Source: JAIQGF01 sp051006995 (lineage in GTDB: Bacteria; Acidobacteriota; Terriglobia; Terriglobales; Acidobacteriaceae). From it: 64,000 nucleotides of DNA. Made by a program: the position numbers and the translations under genes. Location of the stretch: assembly GCA_051006995.1 (NCBI GenBank), contig JBPCSQ010000005.1:1-64000 (forward strand). Direction: 5' to 3'. Shown here in pieces: positions 41,875 to 50,481 of the stretch. The notes under the pieces are model-generated. The model saw only the letters and a program-made list of their open reading frames with translations, was not told the DNA's origin and searched no databases. Every line of letters begins with the position of its first letter. The stretch's first letter is position 1.

Positions 41875-44271
41875 GTGATCGGCACAACGGTGTCGCACTA
41901 TCGCGTCGTGCGCGAGATCGGGCGCGGCGGCATGGGCGTGGTGTATGAAGCGGAAGACCTGAAGCTGGGTCGCCGCGTCGCGCTGAAATTCCTGCCGCGC
42001 GAGATGATGGAGAACTCCCAGGCGCTTCATCGCTTTCAACTGGAGGCCCGCGCCGCGTCCGCAACTGCCCATGAGGGCATCTGCACCATCTTCGAAGTTG
42101 ACGAGGCTGAGGGGCAGCCCTTCATCGCCATGGAATTGCTGGAAGGCGTGGCGCTCTCGGAGCGGCTGATCGGCTCGACCGTGAGCCTGGAGGCGGTGCT
42201 GGAAATCGCTATCCAGATCGCCGACGCGCTCGACGCTGCGCACGCCAAGGGCATCATCCATCGCGATATCAAGCCTGCCAACATTTTCATTACGTCGCGC
42301 GGACGCACCAAGGTGCTCGATTTCGGGCTGGCCAAGGTCGCGCCTCATCCGATGCTGGCAGCCGCAGGTGGCTCGGCCACGATGGATGCTCCGCCGCACC
42401 TTACCAGCCCCGGTTCCTCGGTCGGAACCGTGGCCTATATGTCGCCGGAGCAGGCACGCGGCGAGCCCCTGGATGCGCGCACCGATCTGTTCAGCTTTGG
42501 CGCGGTGCTCTACCAGTTGACGACCGGCAAGATGCCGTTCGAAGGACCGACTTCGGCGGTGATCTTCACCAAGATCCTGGAAAAAGAATCACCGGCGCCC
42601 TCCACCATCAATCCCGATCTGCCGCCCAAGCTGGATGAAATCATCGGCAAAGCTTTGGAGAAAGACCGAGAGCTGCGTTACCAGACCGCGGCGGAAATGC
42701 GCGCCGACCTGAAGCGGCTGAAGCGCGACAGCGATTCTGGGAAATCGTCGGGACGCGGCGTTGCCGTGGCAGCGCGGGCGCCGGAAGCTGGTCAGGCCGC
42801 TGCTCCTGCTCCCTCGACAACCCAAATCGAGCAGCCGCGCAGCCGGCGGAAATGGTGGATAGGCGCGGTGGCAGCGGTGATCGTCGTCGCGGTCGCCGTG
42901 GGTGCCTGGATGTGGCGCGGCGGCGCTACCAAATCCGGCATCAGCTCGCTGGCTGTGCTGCCGTTCACCTACGACCGCAGCGATGCCAGCCACGAATTCC
43001 TGGCGGACGGGATTACGGAAGAAGTGATCAACAATCTGGCGCAGATTCCCGGCTTGCGCGTGATGGCGCGCACCACCGTGTTCCGTTACAAGGGCAAGGA
43101 GATTGATCCGCAGCAGGTTGGTCAAAAACTGAACGTGGACGCGATCCTGACGGGGCGGCTGGCCCATCACGATGAGCAAATGACGATTCAGGCGGACCTG
43201 GTGCGCGTCTCCGACGGAGCACAAATCTGGGGACAGCAGTTTACCCGCCCGGAACAGCAGGCCCATGATCTGCAAAGCGATATTACGAGAGAGATTTCGC
43301 AGATGCTTCGCGCACGGATCACCGGCGCCGAGATGCAGCACATCACCGCAGCCAAGACCAAGGACCCGGAGGCCTACGAGCTCTATCTGAAGGGCCGGTT
43401 CTATCTCACCAAGCGGACGAAGCAGGACATCGCGGACGCCATCAAGTATCTGCAGCAGGCGGCCGACCGGGACCCGACCTACGCGGATGCCCACGCCGCG
43501 TTGGCGCTGGCGTACGGTCTGGCGCCCGGGTACGACGTGATGCCTTTCGCCAAAGCCCAACCCATGGCCAAGAGCGAAGCCGCCAAAGCTCTGCAAGCCG
43601 ATCCCAACCTCAGTGAAGCGCATACCGCAATGGCGTCGGCCATGGCGGCGGAATTCGACTGGAACGGCGCCGAGCGCGAGTACAAGCGTGCCATCGAGCT
43701 GAAGCCGAATGACTCCGCCGCCCACTATTTCTATGTCCAGATGTGTCTGCTGCCGCAGGGGCGTTATCAGGATGCGATCGCCGAGTATCACAAGGCTCTC
43801 GAGTTGGACCCGTTTTCCGGCATCGTGAACACCAATTTCGCGGCGGCGCTGTCAGCGGCGGGGCGCCCCGATGACGCCATCCAGCAGATTCGGAAGACGC
43901 TCGACATGGACTCCCATTTCGAGGTGGCCCTGGACCGCGGCGCCGAGTTGTTTTCGTCTCGCGGCGATTACGCCGAAGCCTGGAAGCTGGTGGCGCGCGC
44001 CCACCCCGAGGCCGCCAATCTCTACTCCGGCGGCGGCCGCGACGCGTATTACTCCGCCCGGCTGAAAGTTATCGCCCCGACGGACGCGGCCGACCGCTCT
44101 GTGGCTTACGCCGCTTGGGGCAAAAAGGATGAGACGATTGCCGAGCTCAGGAAAACTCTCGAAGTGGATCCCATTGACGTCGGCGGCTACATTCGCCGTC
44201 CGGAGTTCGACTCGCTGCGCGGTGATCCTCGCTACATCGAGATCATGAAGAAGATGAACCTGAAGCCCTGA
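41875..44271 (+). CDS. Membrane Ser/Thr protein kinase with TolB-like and TPR C-terminal region
   Basis: A 798-residue protein. The kinase domain (about 8-275) has glycine loop IGRGGMGVVYEAED, catalytic HRDIKPAN and DFGLAK. A transmembrane helix follows at about 326-348 (WIGAVAAVIVVAVAVGAWMW). The extracytoplasmic part begins with a TolB/FlgO-like module (SLAVLPF ... FLADGITEEV ... LTGRL) and then TPR repeats to the end. This layout is common and expanded in acidobacteria. I chose GTG 41875 because GGGAGGG lies 5 bases upstream and the protein then starts VIGTTVSHYR; the longer frame runs through the duplicated tRNA tail. Signal and substrates are unknown. Confidence 0.93.
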   Translation: MIGTTVSHYRVVREIGRGGMGVVYEAEDLKLGRRVALKFLPREMMENSQALHRFQLEARAASATAHEGICTIFEVDEAEGQPFIAMELLEGVALSERLIGSTVSLEAVLEIAIQIADALDAAHAKGIIHRDIKPANIFITSRGRTKVLDFGLAKVAPHPMLAAAGGSATMDAPPHLTSPGSSVGTVAYMSPEQARGEPLDARTDLFSFGAVLYQLTTGKMPFEGPTSAVIFTKILEKESPAPSTINPDLPPKLDEIIGKALEKDRELRYQTAAEMRADLKRLKRDSDSGKSSGRGVAVAARAPEAGQAAAPAPSTTQIEQPRSRRKWWIGAVAAVIVVAVAVGAWMWRGGATKSGISSLAVLPFTYDRSDASHEFLADGITEEVINNLAQIPGLRVMARTTVFRYKGKEIDPQQVGQKLNVDAILTGRLAHHDEQMTIQADLVRVSDGAQIWGQQFTRPEQQAHDLQSDITREISQMLRARITGAEMQHITAAKTKDPEAYELYLKGRFYLTKRTKQDIADAIKYLQQAADRDPTYADAHAALALAYGLAPGYDVMPFAKAQPMAKSEAAKALQADPNLSEAHTAMASAMAAEFDWNGAEREYKRAIELKPNDSAAHYFYVQMCLLPQGRYQDAIAEYHKALELDPFSGIVNTNFAAALSAAGRPDDAIQQIRKTLDMDSHFEVALDRGAELFSSRGDYAEAWKLVARAHPEAANLYSGGGRDAYYSARLKVIAPTDAADRSVAYAAWGKKDETIAELRKTLEVDPIDVGGYIRRPEFDSLRGDPRYIEIMKKMNLKP

Positions 44272-44332
44272 GAAAGTTTGCCGGCCGGCGGCAGGGACTG
44301 CGGACCCTGCCTTCGGACTCGGCTGCGCTGCG

Positions 44333-45649
44333 TTACTCCCAGCTCGTCTTGCCGTCGGGACCATACCAACCCTGGTAACGAAGGGAGCTGGGCACCTCGC
44401 GTACCTTCCAATATCCGTTGTTGGCGCTGACGTAGGCGCGCAGCGACTCCAGGAGCCTGCCGTAATCCTTGCGGTCCTGGTCGCTGAGCTTGGCGTCGGA
44501 CTGCCGCGCGTTCAGGAACTGGATGGTGGCATCCCGCAGCAGCCCCAGGTCTTTGTCCGGCCAGCGTACCAGCACCATGTCGTTGTCCGGATTGCTGTCC
44601 TGTTGGTTGGCCGCCAGGATCTGCTTCAGCTTGGCGCCCTGCTGCCGCAGGTTTTCGCCGTACGACGTCACCACGTGGTCGCGCGCCACGCTTAGGGCCA
44701 GCATCTGCTGGGCCGGACTCAGCTTGTTCCACACCTTCTTGTTCACGATCATGTAAGTAATCAGGAATGGCTGGTGCCAGCCCGGAAAGTGCATATAGCG
44801 CGTCCGCACCGTGCCGGGATTTCCCTCCGGCAGCCCAAAGAGCTGGGTGTAGTCGTCCAGGGGCGTGGCCATCTCGTAGGCCTGGAGCTGGCCGTCCGCG
44901 ACCGCCTTCACCAGCGACGCGTTTCCGGAAATGGCCTGGATGAACTTGATTTTCTTCTTCGGAATCACGCCTGCGGTGACCAGGTTGTCGCAGGCGCGGT
45001 CAATCACGTACTGCGCCGGCGGCAGGTAGCGGAAGGTCCATTCCTGCTGGCACAGCCCGGCCATGCCGATACCCGGTTTCGTGCCCACATTGCCCACCGG
45101 CAGCATGAAATATCCGGAACCCTGCTGGCTGCTGGCAACAATGGGAAACGCCACCACGTTCTTCCCCGATTGGTCCAGGATCTGCTGCAGCAGATCGAGC
45201 CCTGTCATGTTGCCGTTCTCCACCGACTTGCCGTAGAGAAAGCCTGTGAATTCATCGAAGTTGGGGCCAAAGGGAATTCCCGAGTTGTAGATGAATCCCC
45301 ACGCCGGGTTGAGATCGCCGCCGGAGACATAGGCAGCGTCGAATCCTGCTCCGCCCGCGAGAGTTCCTCCGGCGGAGACTGCATCCACGATGTTCTTGAA
45401 TTCCTTCGGAACCGGAGGCGTGGGCGTCTGCCGGATGAAGTTCACGCGGCCGTCCTTGCCCAGGGCGGTGGTGGAAACGCTGAGCAGCTTGGCGGCGTAT
45501 TCATCGGCCGGCGGGCCGATGGCCGCCCAGTTACTGAAGGCGCGGAAGGAAATGTCCTGCGCCGCCGCCGTCGTTGGAACCAGCAGGCCAGCGCACAGCA
45601 GCACCGTGACCGCCGCGCGGAAAAATACCGGGCGTTTTGCAAATGTCAT
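44333..45649 (-). CDS. TRAP-type (DctP-like) periplasmic binding protein
   Basis: A 438-residue secreted protein with signal peptide (AAVTVLLCAGLLVPTTAAAQ). The mature part begins ISFRAFSNWAAIGPPADEYA and contains the domain-hinge and ligand regions of DctP-like TRAP substrate-binding proteins, including QAYEMATPLDDYTQLFGLP and FLITYMIVNKKVWNKLSPAQQ. It is longer than the usual ~330 residues. No DctQ/DctM membrane subunits are encoded nearby, so it is an orphan; a sensing or scavenging role cannot be excluded. GGAGGAG lies 7 bases before the ATG. Confidence 0.75.
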   Translation of the reverse strand: MTFAKRPVFFRAAVTVLLCAGLLVPTTAAAQDISFRAFSNWAAIGPPADEYAAKLLSVSTTALGKDGRVNFIRQTPTPPVPKEFKNIVDAVSAGGTLAGGAGFDAAYVSGGDLNPAWGFIYNSGIPFGPNFDEFTGFLYGKSVENGNMTGLDLLQQILDQSGKNVVAFPIVASSQQGSGYFMLPVGNVGTKPGIGMAGLCQQEWTFRYLPPAQYVIDRACDNLVTAGVIPKKKIKFIQAISGNASLVKAVADGQLQAYEMATPLDDYTQLFGLPEGNPGTVRTRYMHFPGWHQPFLITYMIVNKKVWNKLSPAQQMLALSVARDHVVTSYGENLRQQGAKLKQILAANQQDSNPDNDMVLVRWPDKDLGLLRDATIQFLNARQSDAKLSDQDRKDYGRLLESLRAYVSANNGYWKVREVPSSLRYQGWYGPDGKTSWE

Positions 45650-45924
45650 GGCTTCACTCCTCCAAAGCATCATCTGAATTTTCAAGGGAATGAGTTCCGA
45701 ACCGGGAATTGTAGCGCCGCATGGCAGCCCAAGAGCGAGAAACAGCACCGGCCCGCACCCCTGTTCCCACTTTGGGAATTAGAAGACGATTGGCGAATTG
45801 CGAGCTCGAATAAGCTCTGTCGCCGAGCACCGCCACCTGGCTTGGAACCCCCCTAGTCACCTCTCGCAACTGCCCGCAGCCACCATAATTGGCCAGCAAC
45901 TTGTCTGTACAAGGAGCCGCACCC

Positions 45925-47229
45925 GTGAATTCGGCGCCAGCCAGGACCCTCGTTTCGTTCGCCGTGCCCGGAGGCGCGCTGCTGGTGGGCTCGCTCGTGC
46001 TGGCGCACGTCCGGATGACGCATGCGGCGTCGCCGCCGGTGGTCGAATTCCTTCTCTGGACGTCGCTTCTGGCGGCGCTGGCGATGGCGTGGCGGTTTCA
46101 TTCCAGCCGCGTGCTGTTTGCCGTCATCGTCCTGTGTCTTACCGACCGCGGTCTGCTGATGCTGGCGCACGCTTCCCCCGCGGCCGCCAACGCCGGGTAC
46201 GCGCTGCTGGCGATCCTGGCGCCCGTGAACCTGGTGTTCTTCTCCGTCATTGGCGAGTGCGGCTTGACGCTGACGTCCATCGGCTCGGGGGCGGGCATTC
46301 TCTCAATCCAGGCGATTGCAGTGGCGGTGCTGGCCCGCGCGGAGAACGCTGAATTTGCCGCATGGGCGGAGCACGCTTATCTTCCCCATGAAATTTTCGC
46401 CTGGACGCCGCTGCCGCAATTGGGCCTGCTGGCATTCGTTGCGGCCTTGGCGTGGCTGGCGATGCGCATGAGCCTGCTGCGCAAACCGGTGGACACCGCG
46501 TTCTTCTGGGCGGTGTGGGCGGCATTTGCCGGCATGCACGCCGCCTCGCCCGGGCGGAGCTCCACCCTGTATTTCGCCAGCGGCGTGGTGATATTCCTGG
46601 CTTCGCTGGTGGAGACATCGTACTTGCTGGCGTTCCACGATGAGCTCACCACCTTGCCCGGACGCCGGGCCCTGAACCAGGCGATGCAGGGTTTGACCGA
46701 TGCCTACACCATCGCCATGGTGGATGTGGACCACTTCAAGAATTTCAACGACTCCTACGGCCACGATACCGGCGACCAGGTGTTGCGCATGGTGGCGGGC
46801 CGGCTGGAGGAAGTCGGCGGCGGCGGCCGTGCCTACCGTTACGGCGGCGAGGAGTTCGCGATCCTGTTTCCGGGACGCGAAATGCAGGATTGCCTGGGTG
46901 AGCTGGAAATGGTGCGCGAGAAAGTGCAGCACACGACCTTCATGGTGCGCGGGCCGGACCGCAGCAACCGCAAGCGCGACGAGCGTCGCTTTTCCAACCC
47001 CGGCCGCAAACCCGTGGGACGCGAGCGCACGCGGACCTCGGTGACGGTGAGCATTGGGGTGGCCGAGGTTTCCGCCCGGCTGCGCACGCCGGAGTTGGTG
47101 ATCGAGGCCGCCGACCAGGCGCTGTATCGCGCCAAGGACCAGGGAAGAAACCGCGTCGAGGTCGCGGGCTCAAGGTCCAAGGCACAAGGCGCAAGGCAGC
47201 TTGACCGCGCGGCAGCGCCCATGCGATAG
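45925..47229 (+). CDS. Membrane-bound diguanylate cyclase (GGDEF)
   Basis: A 434-residue protein. About seven N-terminal hydrophobic helices (up to about residue 245) precede a GGDEF domain with active-site motif YGGEEF, so it should make c-di-GMP. The product-inhibition I-site (RxxD five residues upstream) is absent, suggesting no feedback inhibition. A basic, probably disordered insertion (RSNRKRDERRFSNPGRKPVGR) lies in the domain. Start GTG 45925 has AAGGAG 8 bases upstream. The last ~20 residues (SRSKAQGARQLDR...) are encoded by an intergenic-type GGCTCAAGG repeat. Confidence 0.88.
   Translation: MNSAPARTLVSFAVPGGALLVGSLVLAHVRMTHAASPPVVEFLLWTSLLAALAMAWRFHSSRVLFAVIVLCLTDRGLLMLAHASPAAANAGYALLAILAPVNLVFFSVIGECGLTLTSIGSGAGILSIQAIAVAVLARAENAEFAAWAEHAYLPHEIFAWTPLPQLGLLAFVAALAWLAMRMSLLRKPVDTAFFWAVWAAFAGMHAASPGRSSTLYFASGVVIFLASLVETSYLLAFHDELTTLPGRRALNQAMQGLTDAYTIAMVDVDHFKNFNDSYGHDTGDQVLRMVAGRLEEVGGGGRAYRYGGEEFAILFPGREMQDCLGELEMVREKVQHTTFMVRGPDRSNRKRDERRFSNPGRKPVGRERTRTSVTVSIGVAEVSARLRTPELVIEAADQALYRAKDQGRNRVEVAGSRSKAQGARQLDRAAAPMR
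47167..47203. repeat. 'GGCTCAAGG' repeat, left copy, inside the 3' end of the cyclase gene
   Basis: GGCTCAAGGTCCAAGGCACA continues AGGCGCAAGGCAGCTTG, a tandem CAAGG-type word. It is the inverted counterpart of 47755-47806, so the two copies bracket the DinB gene. Confidence 0.75.
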
Positions 47230-47231
47230 AC

Positions 47232-47735
47232 CTACGCCTTCGCGCTCAGTTCCTTCACCTGCTCGGAGGTCATGCCGTAGAGCGGCGGCGTCGTTACCCC
47301 AAGCATTCCCAAGTAGACGTAAATTTCTCCTCGGTGGTGGATTTCGTGCTCCACCAGCAGCCGCAGAATCTTCCACGCGCTGATGGTGCTGCCGTCAGGC
47401 AAGGCGCGCTTGGCCTTGAGGTCCTCGGGCGTGAGCCGCGCGAAAATTTCGACCGACTCGCCATGCAGGCGCTGCACGAAGGCGAGGACGTTTTCGTAAC
47501 CGTCGGCCAGGTCGCGCCCGCAGCCGTGATACTGGTTCGGCCGGCCCTGTACCAGTTCCGCCCACAAGTAGCGCTCAATCGTGGCGAGGTGGCGCAGCAG
47601 GTCGCCCAGCGTGAACTTGCCGGGCGCGTAAGTCCATTCAATTTTCTCGGGCGGAATCACGCGCGCCAGCCGTAGGGTGCGCTCGCGGACGTTCTTGTAG
47701 TAGGGCAGGAAGGACTCGATGTTTGTAATTTCCAT
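47232..47735 (-). CDS. DinB-family protein
   Basis: A 167-residue four-helix protein. Metal-binding histidines are in LLRHLATIERYLW and VEHEIHHRGEIYVYLGML, the conserved DinB positions; the first helix lacks the usual His. Substrate unknown. Its stop lies 2 bases from the cyclase stop on the other strand. The gene is bracketed by inverted copies of the GGCTCAAGG repeat. Confidence 0.85.
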   Translation of the reverse strand: MEITNIESFLPYYKNVRERTLRLARVIPPEKIEWTYAPGKFTLGDLLRHLATIERYLWAELVQGRPNQYHGCGRDLADGYENVLAFVQRLHGESVEIFARLTPEDLKAKRALPDGSTISAWKILRLLVEHEIHHRGEIYVYLGMLGVTTPPLYGMTSEQVKELSAKA

Positions 47736-47754
47736 TCGTACGCCTCTTCTGCGG

Positions 47755-47806
47755 CCTTGCGCCCTGAGCCTTGAGCCTTGAGCTTTGAACCTTGCGCCTT
47801 GAGCCT
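47755..47806. repeat. 'GGCTCAAGG' repeat, right (inverted) copy
   Basis: TTGCGCCCTGAGCCTTGAGC continues CTTGAGCTTTGAACCTTGCG-CCTTGAGCC, i.e. tandem CCTTGAGC words, the reverse complement of the copy at 47167. The rnr stop codon lies at its edge. Confidence 0.75.
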
Positions 47807-50363
47807 AATGCCTGTGCCGGCGCTGGGCGCGTGACGGCCGTTCCTCCAGGACGGCAAACTGGATTTTGTGCTGCACGCTATCAATGCGGTCCACGATCAC
47901 CCGGATTTTATCGCCGAGCGAATACTTCTTCTTGGACCTGTGGCCGATGATCTGGCGCGTGTTTTCGTGGAATGAGTACTGGTCGTCGGTCAGGGACGAG
48001 AGCGGCACCAGGCCCTCGATGAACATGTCGAGCAGCTCGACGAAAAAGCCGAACTTGGTGACGCTGATGATCATGCCGTCGAAGTCTTCGCCGACGCGGT
48101 CCTGCATGAACTTCGATTTCTTCCAATCCATGAGCTCGCGCTCGGCGTCGTCGGCGCGGCGCTCGGATTCGGATGATTCTTCTGCAACCTCGTGCAGCGC
48201 TCCGGGCGGAATGGGACCCTGTTCTTGTGTGGCACGGGTCTCTGAGTCGTGCCGGTCGCGATGGCCGGCACGCTTCGGCGATCCCTTGCTCCAGGGCGAC
48301 TCCTGCTTTTCCTGAAGCCTCGAGCCGGAAGCCGGGAGCCTCTTCTCCGCCCATGCCCCTCGCTTCTGCGAGAGCGTTCCCACCCCGATCGGCACCGTGC
48401 CCTCGTGCTTCTCGGCCGAATCTTGCAGCACCTCCTTCAGGATGCGGTGAACGATGAGGTCGGGATAGCGGCGGATGGGCGAAGTGAAGTGCGTGTACGT
48501 CGGCGCGGCCAGCGCGAAGTGCCCAACATTGTCCTCCGAGTAGCGCGCCTGCTTCAGAGAGCGCAGCATGAGATACGACAGAATCCGCTCCCCCGGCTTG
48601 CCGGAGATTTTCTGCGTGAGCTTCTGGTACATGTGCGGGGTGATGAAGACGTCCTCGGGAATTTCGACCTCATGGCGCTGTTGTCCGGAACGGGTGCGCG
48701 CGCCCGGCCCTCGGCCGGGGCGGCGCTGGTCGGTGTAGGAAAAGCGCTTCACCGGGAGCGCGCCGACGCCAAGCGAGTAGCCGAATGCGGCGGCGATGGT
48801 CTCGAAATCCAGCACGCGTTTGGGGTCGGGTTTCTCGTGGATGCGATAAAGCGAAGGCACGCCTTTGTTTTCGAGATAGGAGGCCACGCTCTCGTTGGCA
48901 GCCAGCATGAACTCCTCGATCAGGCGGTGCGCGATATTGCGCTCGGAGCGGCTGATGGTTTTCATCAGGCCGAACTCGTCGAACTCGATGACCGGCTCGG
49001 GGAGATCGAAGTCAATCGAGCCGCGGCGCACGCGCTTGCGGTTCAGGATCATCGCCAGCTCGCGCATCAGCTCGAAGACGTCCACTAGCTGGTGATAGCG
49101 CTCGTGCAGCTTGGCATCGCCCTCCAGGACCGCGTTCACGTCGGCGTAGGTCATGCGCTCGGCGGAGCGAATCACACCGGGATTGATTTCGTAACCGGCG
49201 ATTTCGCCATGATGGTCAATCTCCATGGTGCACGACATCACCAGCCGGTCCAGGTGCGGCCGAAGCGAGCAGATGTCGGTGGAAAGCTCGATGGGCAGCA
49301 TCGGCACGGCGCGGTCGGGAAAGTAGACGGATGTTCCCCGCAGCCGGGCTTCGCCATCGAGCGCGGCGCCTTCCCGGACGTACTGCGCCACATCAGCAAT
49401 GTGCACCTGCAGCTCGAAGCTGCCGTTATGACGGCGGCGCACGAACACCGCGTCGTCAAAATCTCGCGCCGTCTCTCCATCAATGGTGACGATGGGCAGG
49501 TTGCGGTAATCGCGGCGGCCGCGCAGCTCCCGCGCCGGAATTACGTTTTCGATGGACTGCGCTTCCTCGAGCACCTCGACCGGGAAGCGGTGCGGCAGGT
49601 GGTACTTGCGGATGACGATCTCGACGTCCACGCCGAAATCGTCGGCATAGCCGAGAATTTCCACCACCCGGCCGCGCGGGTTCTGCGTCGGCGTGGGCCA
49701 GTCGGTGATCTCGACATCCACCACGACGTTTTCCAGGTCCTCAATGAGTTCCGTTCGCTTCGCTTCGGTTCCCAGTACCCGATGCCGCTCTTTCTTTTTG
49801 TTTGTGTAGGCGTCTTCTGCGTCCCCGGCGGTAGGAGTTTCGGCTCCGCGTGGGATCACGATGTCGAGCGTGATCTTCTCGTCCATGGGGGTAACGTAGT
49901 TGTAGCGCGCGCCGTAGTGGAATGCGCCGACGACGGTGGAATGGGCGCGGCTGGCCACCCGGACGATCTGGCCTTCCGCGCGGCCATCGGAGCGTACCGG
50001 CCCCATCTCGACGAGCACGCGATCGCCATGCATGGCGGTACCGATATTCTGCGGGCTGATGTAAATGTCGCCGCTGAGCCGTCCGCGCAGCTCCTCGCTG
50101 TCGGGAATCACAAATCCATAGCCGTCGCGGTGCATGGTGAGGCGTCCGGAGACAAGGTTGCGGCTCGACACCTTTTGCGGAATGGCGTAGCGATCGCCAT
50201 CCTGCGCTAGCAGTTCGCCCCGCTTGACCAGTTGGTGCAGGCGGTCGGCGAACGCGCGACGATCCTCGCCGGCGACACGCAACTCGCGCACCAGTTGCTT
50301 AAAGCCGGCGGACTGCTTCGGCTGCTGGGCGATTTTCTTCAGGATGTCAGCGTCGGAAATCAC
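47805..50363 (-). CDS. rnr: Ribonuclease R
   Basis: An 852-residue 3'-5' exoribonuclease that degrades structured RNA. It has an N-terminal winged-helix and cold-shock domains (about 1-240), the RNB catalytic domain (about 250-640; ARDFDDAVFV carries the catalytic Asp cluster), and a C-terminal S1 domain (FDGMIISVTKFGFFVEL). Between RNB and S1, residues about 670-715 form a Ser/Arg/Gln-rich linker encoded by hairpin-repeat DNA, which is not part of the family and looks like an in-frame insertion. The start is GTG 50363, and the start region is tandemly duplicated (see 50352-50403). Confidence 0.94.
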   Translation of the reverse strand: MISDADILKKIAQQPKQSAGFKQLVRELRVAGEDRRAFADRLHQLVKRGELLAQDGDRYAIPQKVSSRNLVSGRLTMHRDGYGFVIPDSEELRGRLSGDIYISPQNIGTAMHGDRVLVEMGPVRSDGRAEGQIVRVASRAHSTVVGAFHYGARYNYVTPMDEKITLDIVIPRGAETPTAGDAEDAYTNKKKERHRVLGTEAKRTELIEDLENVVVDVEITDWPTPTQNPRGRVVEILGYADDFGVDVEIVIRKYHLPHRFPVEVLEEAQSIENVIPARELRGRRDYRNLPIVTIDGETARDFDDAVFVRRRHNGSFELQVHIADVAQYVREGAALDGEARLRGTSVYFPDRAVPMLPIELSTDICSLRPHLDRLVMSCTMEIDHHGEIAGYEINPGVIRSAERMTYADVNAVLEGDAKLHERYHQLVDVFELMRELAMILNRKRVRRGSIDFDLPEPVIEFDEFGLMKTISRSERNIAHRLIEEFMLAANESVASYLENKGVPSLYRIHEKPDPKRVLDFETIAAAFGYSLGVGALPVKRFSYTDQRRPGRGPGARTRSGQQRHEVEIPEDVFITPHMYQKLTQKISGKPGERILSYLMLRSLKQARYSEDNVGHFALAAPTYTHFTSPIRRYPDLIVHRILKEVLQDSAEKHEGTVPIGVGTLSQKRGAWAEKRLPASGSRLQEKQESPWSKGSPKRAGHRDRHDSETRATQEQGPIPPGALHEVAEESSESERRADDAERELMDWKKSKFMQDRVGEDFDGMIISVTKFGFFVELLDMFIEGLVPLSSLTDDQYSFHENTRQIIGHRSKKKYSLGDKIRVIVDRIDSVQHKIQFAVLEERPSRAQRRHRH
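48229..48273. repeat. Hairpin repeats inserted in frame in rnr
   Basis: GGCACGGGTCTCTGAGTCGT-GCC (48229-48251) and GTGCCGG-TCGCGAT-GGCCGGCAC (48250-48272) are adjacent stem-loops. The following bases to about 48350 (CCTGAAGCCTCGAGCCGGAA, GCCGGGAGCC) repeat the same words. They code for a linker in RNase R and resemble the element inside waaC. Confidence 0.65.
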
Positions 50364-50403
50364 AGGGCATTAACAAAGTCGGAAATCACAGGGCATTAAC
50401 AAA
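50352..50403. repeat. 26-bp tandem duplication over the rnr start codon
   Basis: GTCGGAAATCACAGGGCATT with AACAAA occurs at 50352-50377 and again at 50378-50403 without gap. Both copies carry the sequence of the rnr GTG start and its next codons. Confidence 0.95.
50360..50389 (-). other. Nine-codon upstream ORF overlapping the rnr start
   Basis: In the duplicated copy, GTG at 50389 opens a frame V-I-S-D-F-V-N-A-L and stops at TGA 50362-50360. That TGA overlaps the rnr GTG start (50363-50361) as GTGA. This is a potential translational-coupling minicistron created by the 26-bp duplication. Whether it is translated is not known. Confidence 0.5.
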
Positions 50404-50481
50404 GAGGACACGGAGAACACCGAGGATGCTTATTCTTCCGCCCCGTCTCCCATCGCTGTTCCCGGCCCTAGCCAGGACAAT

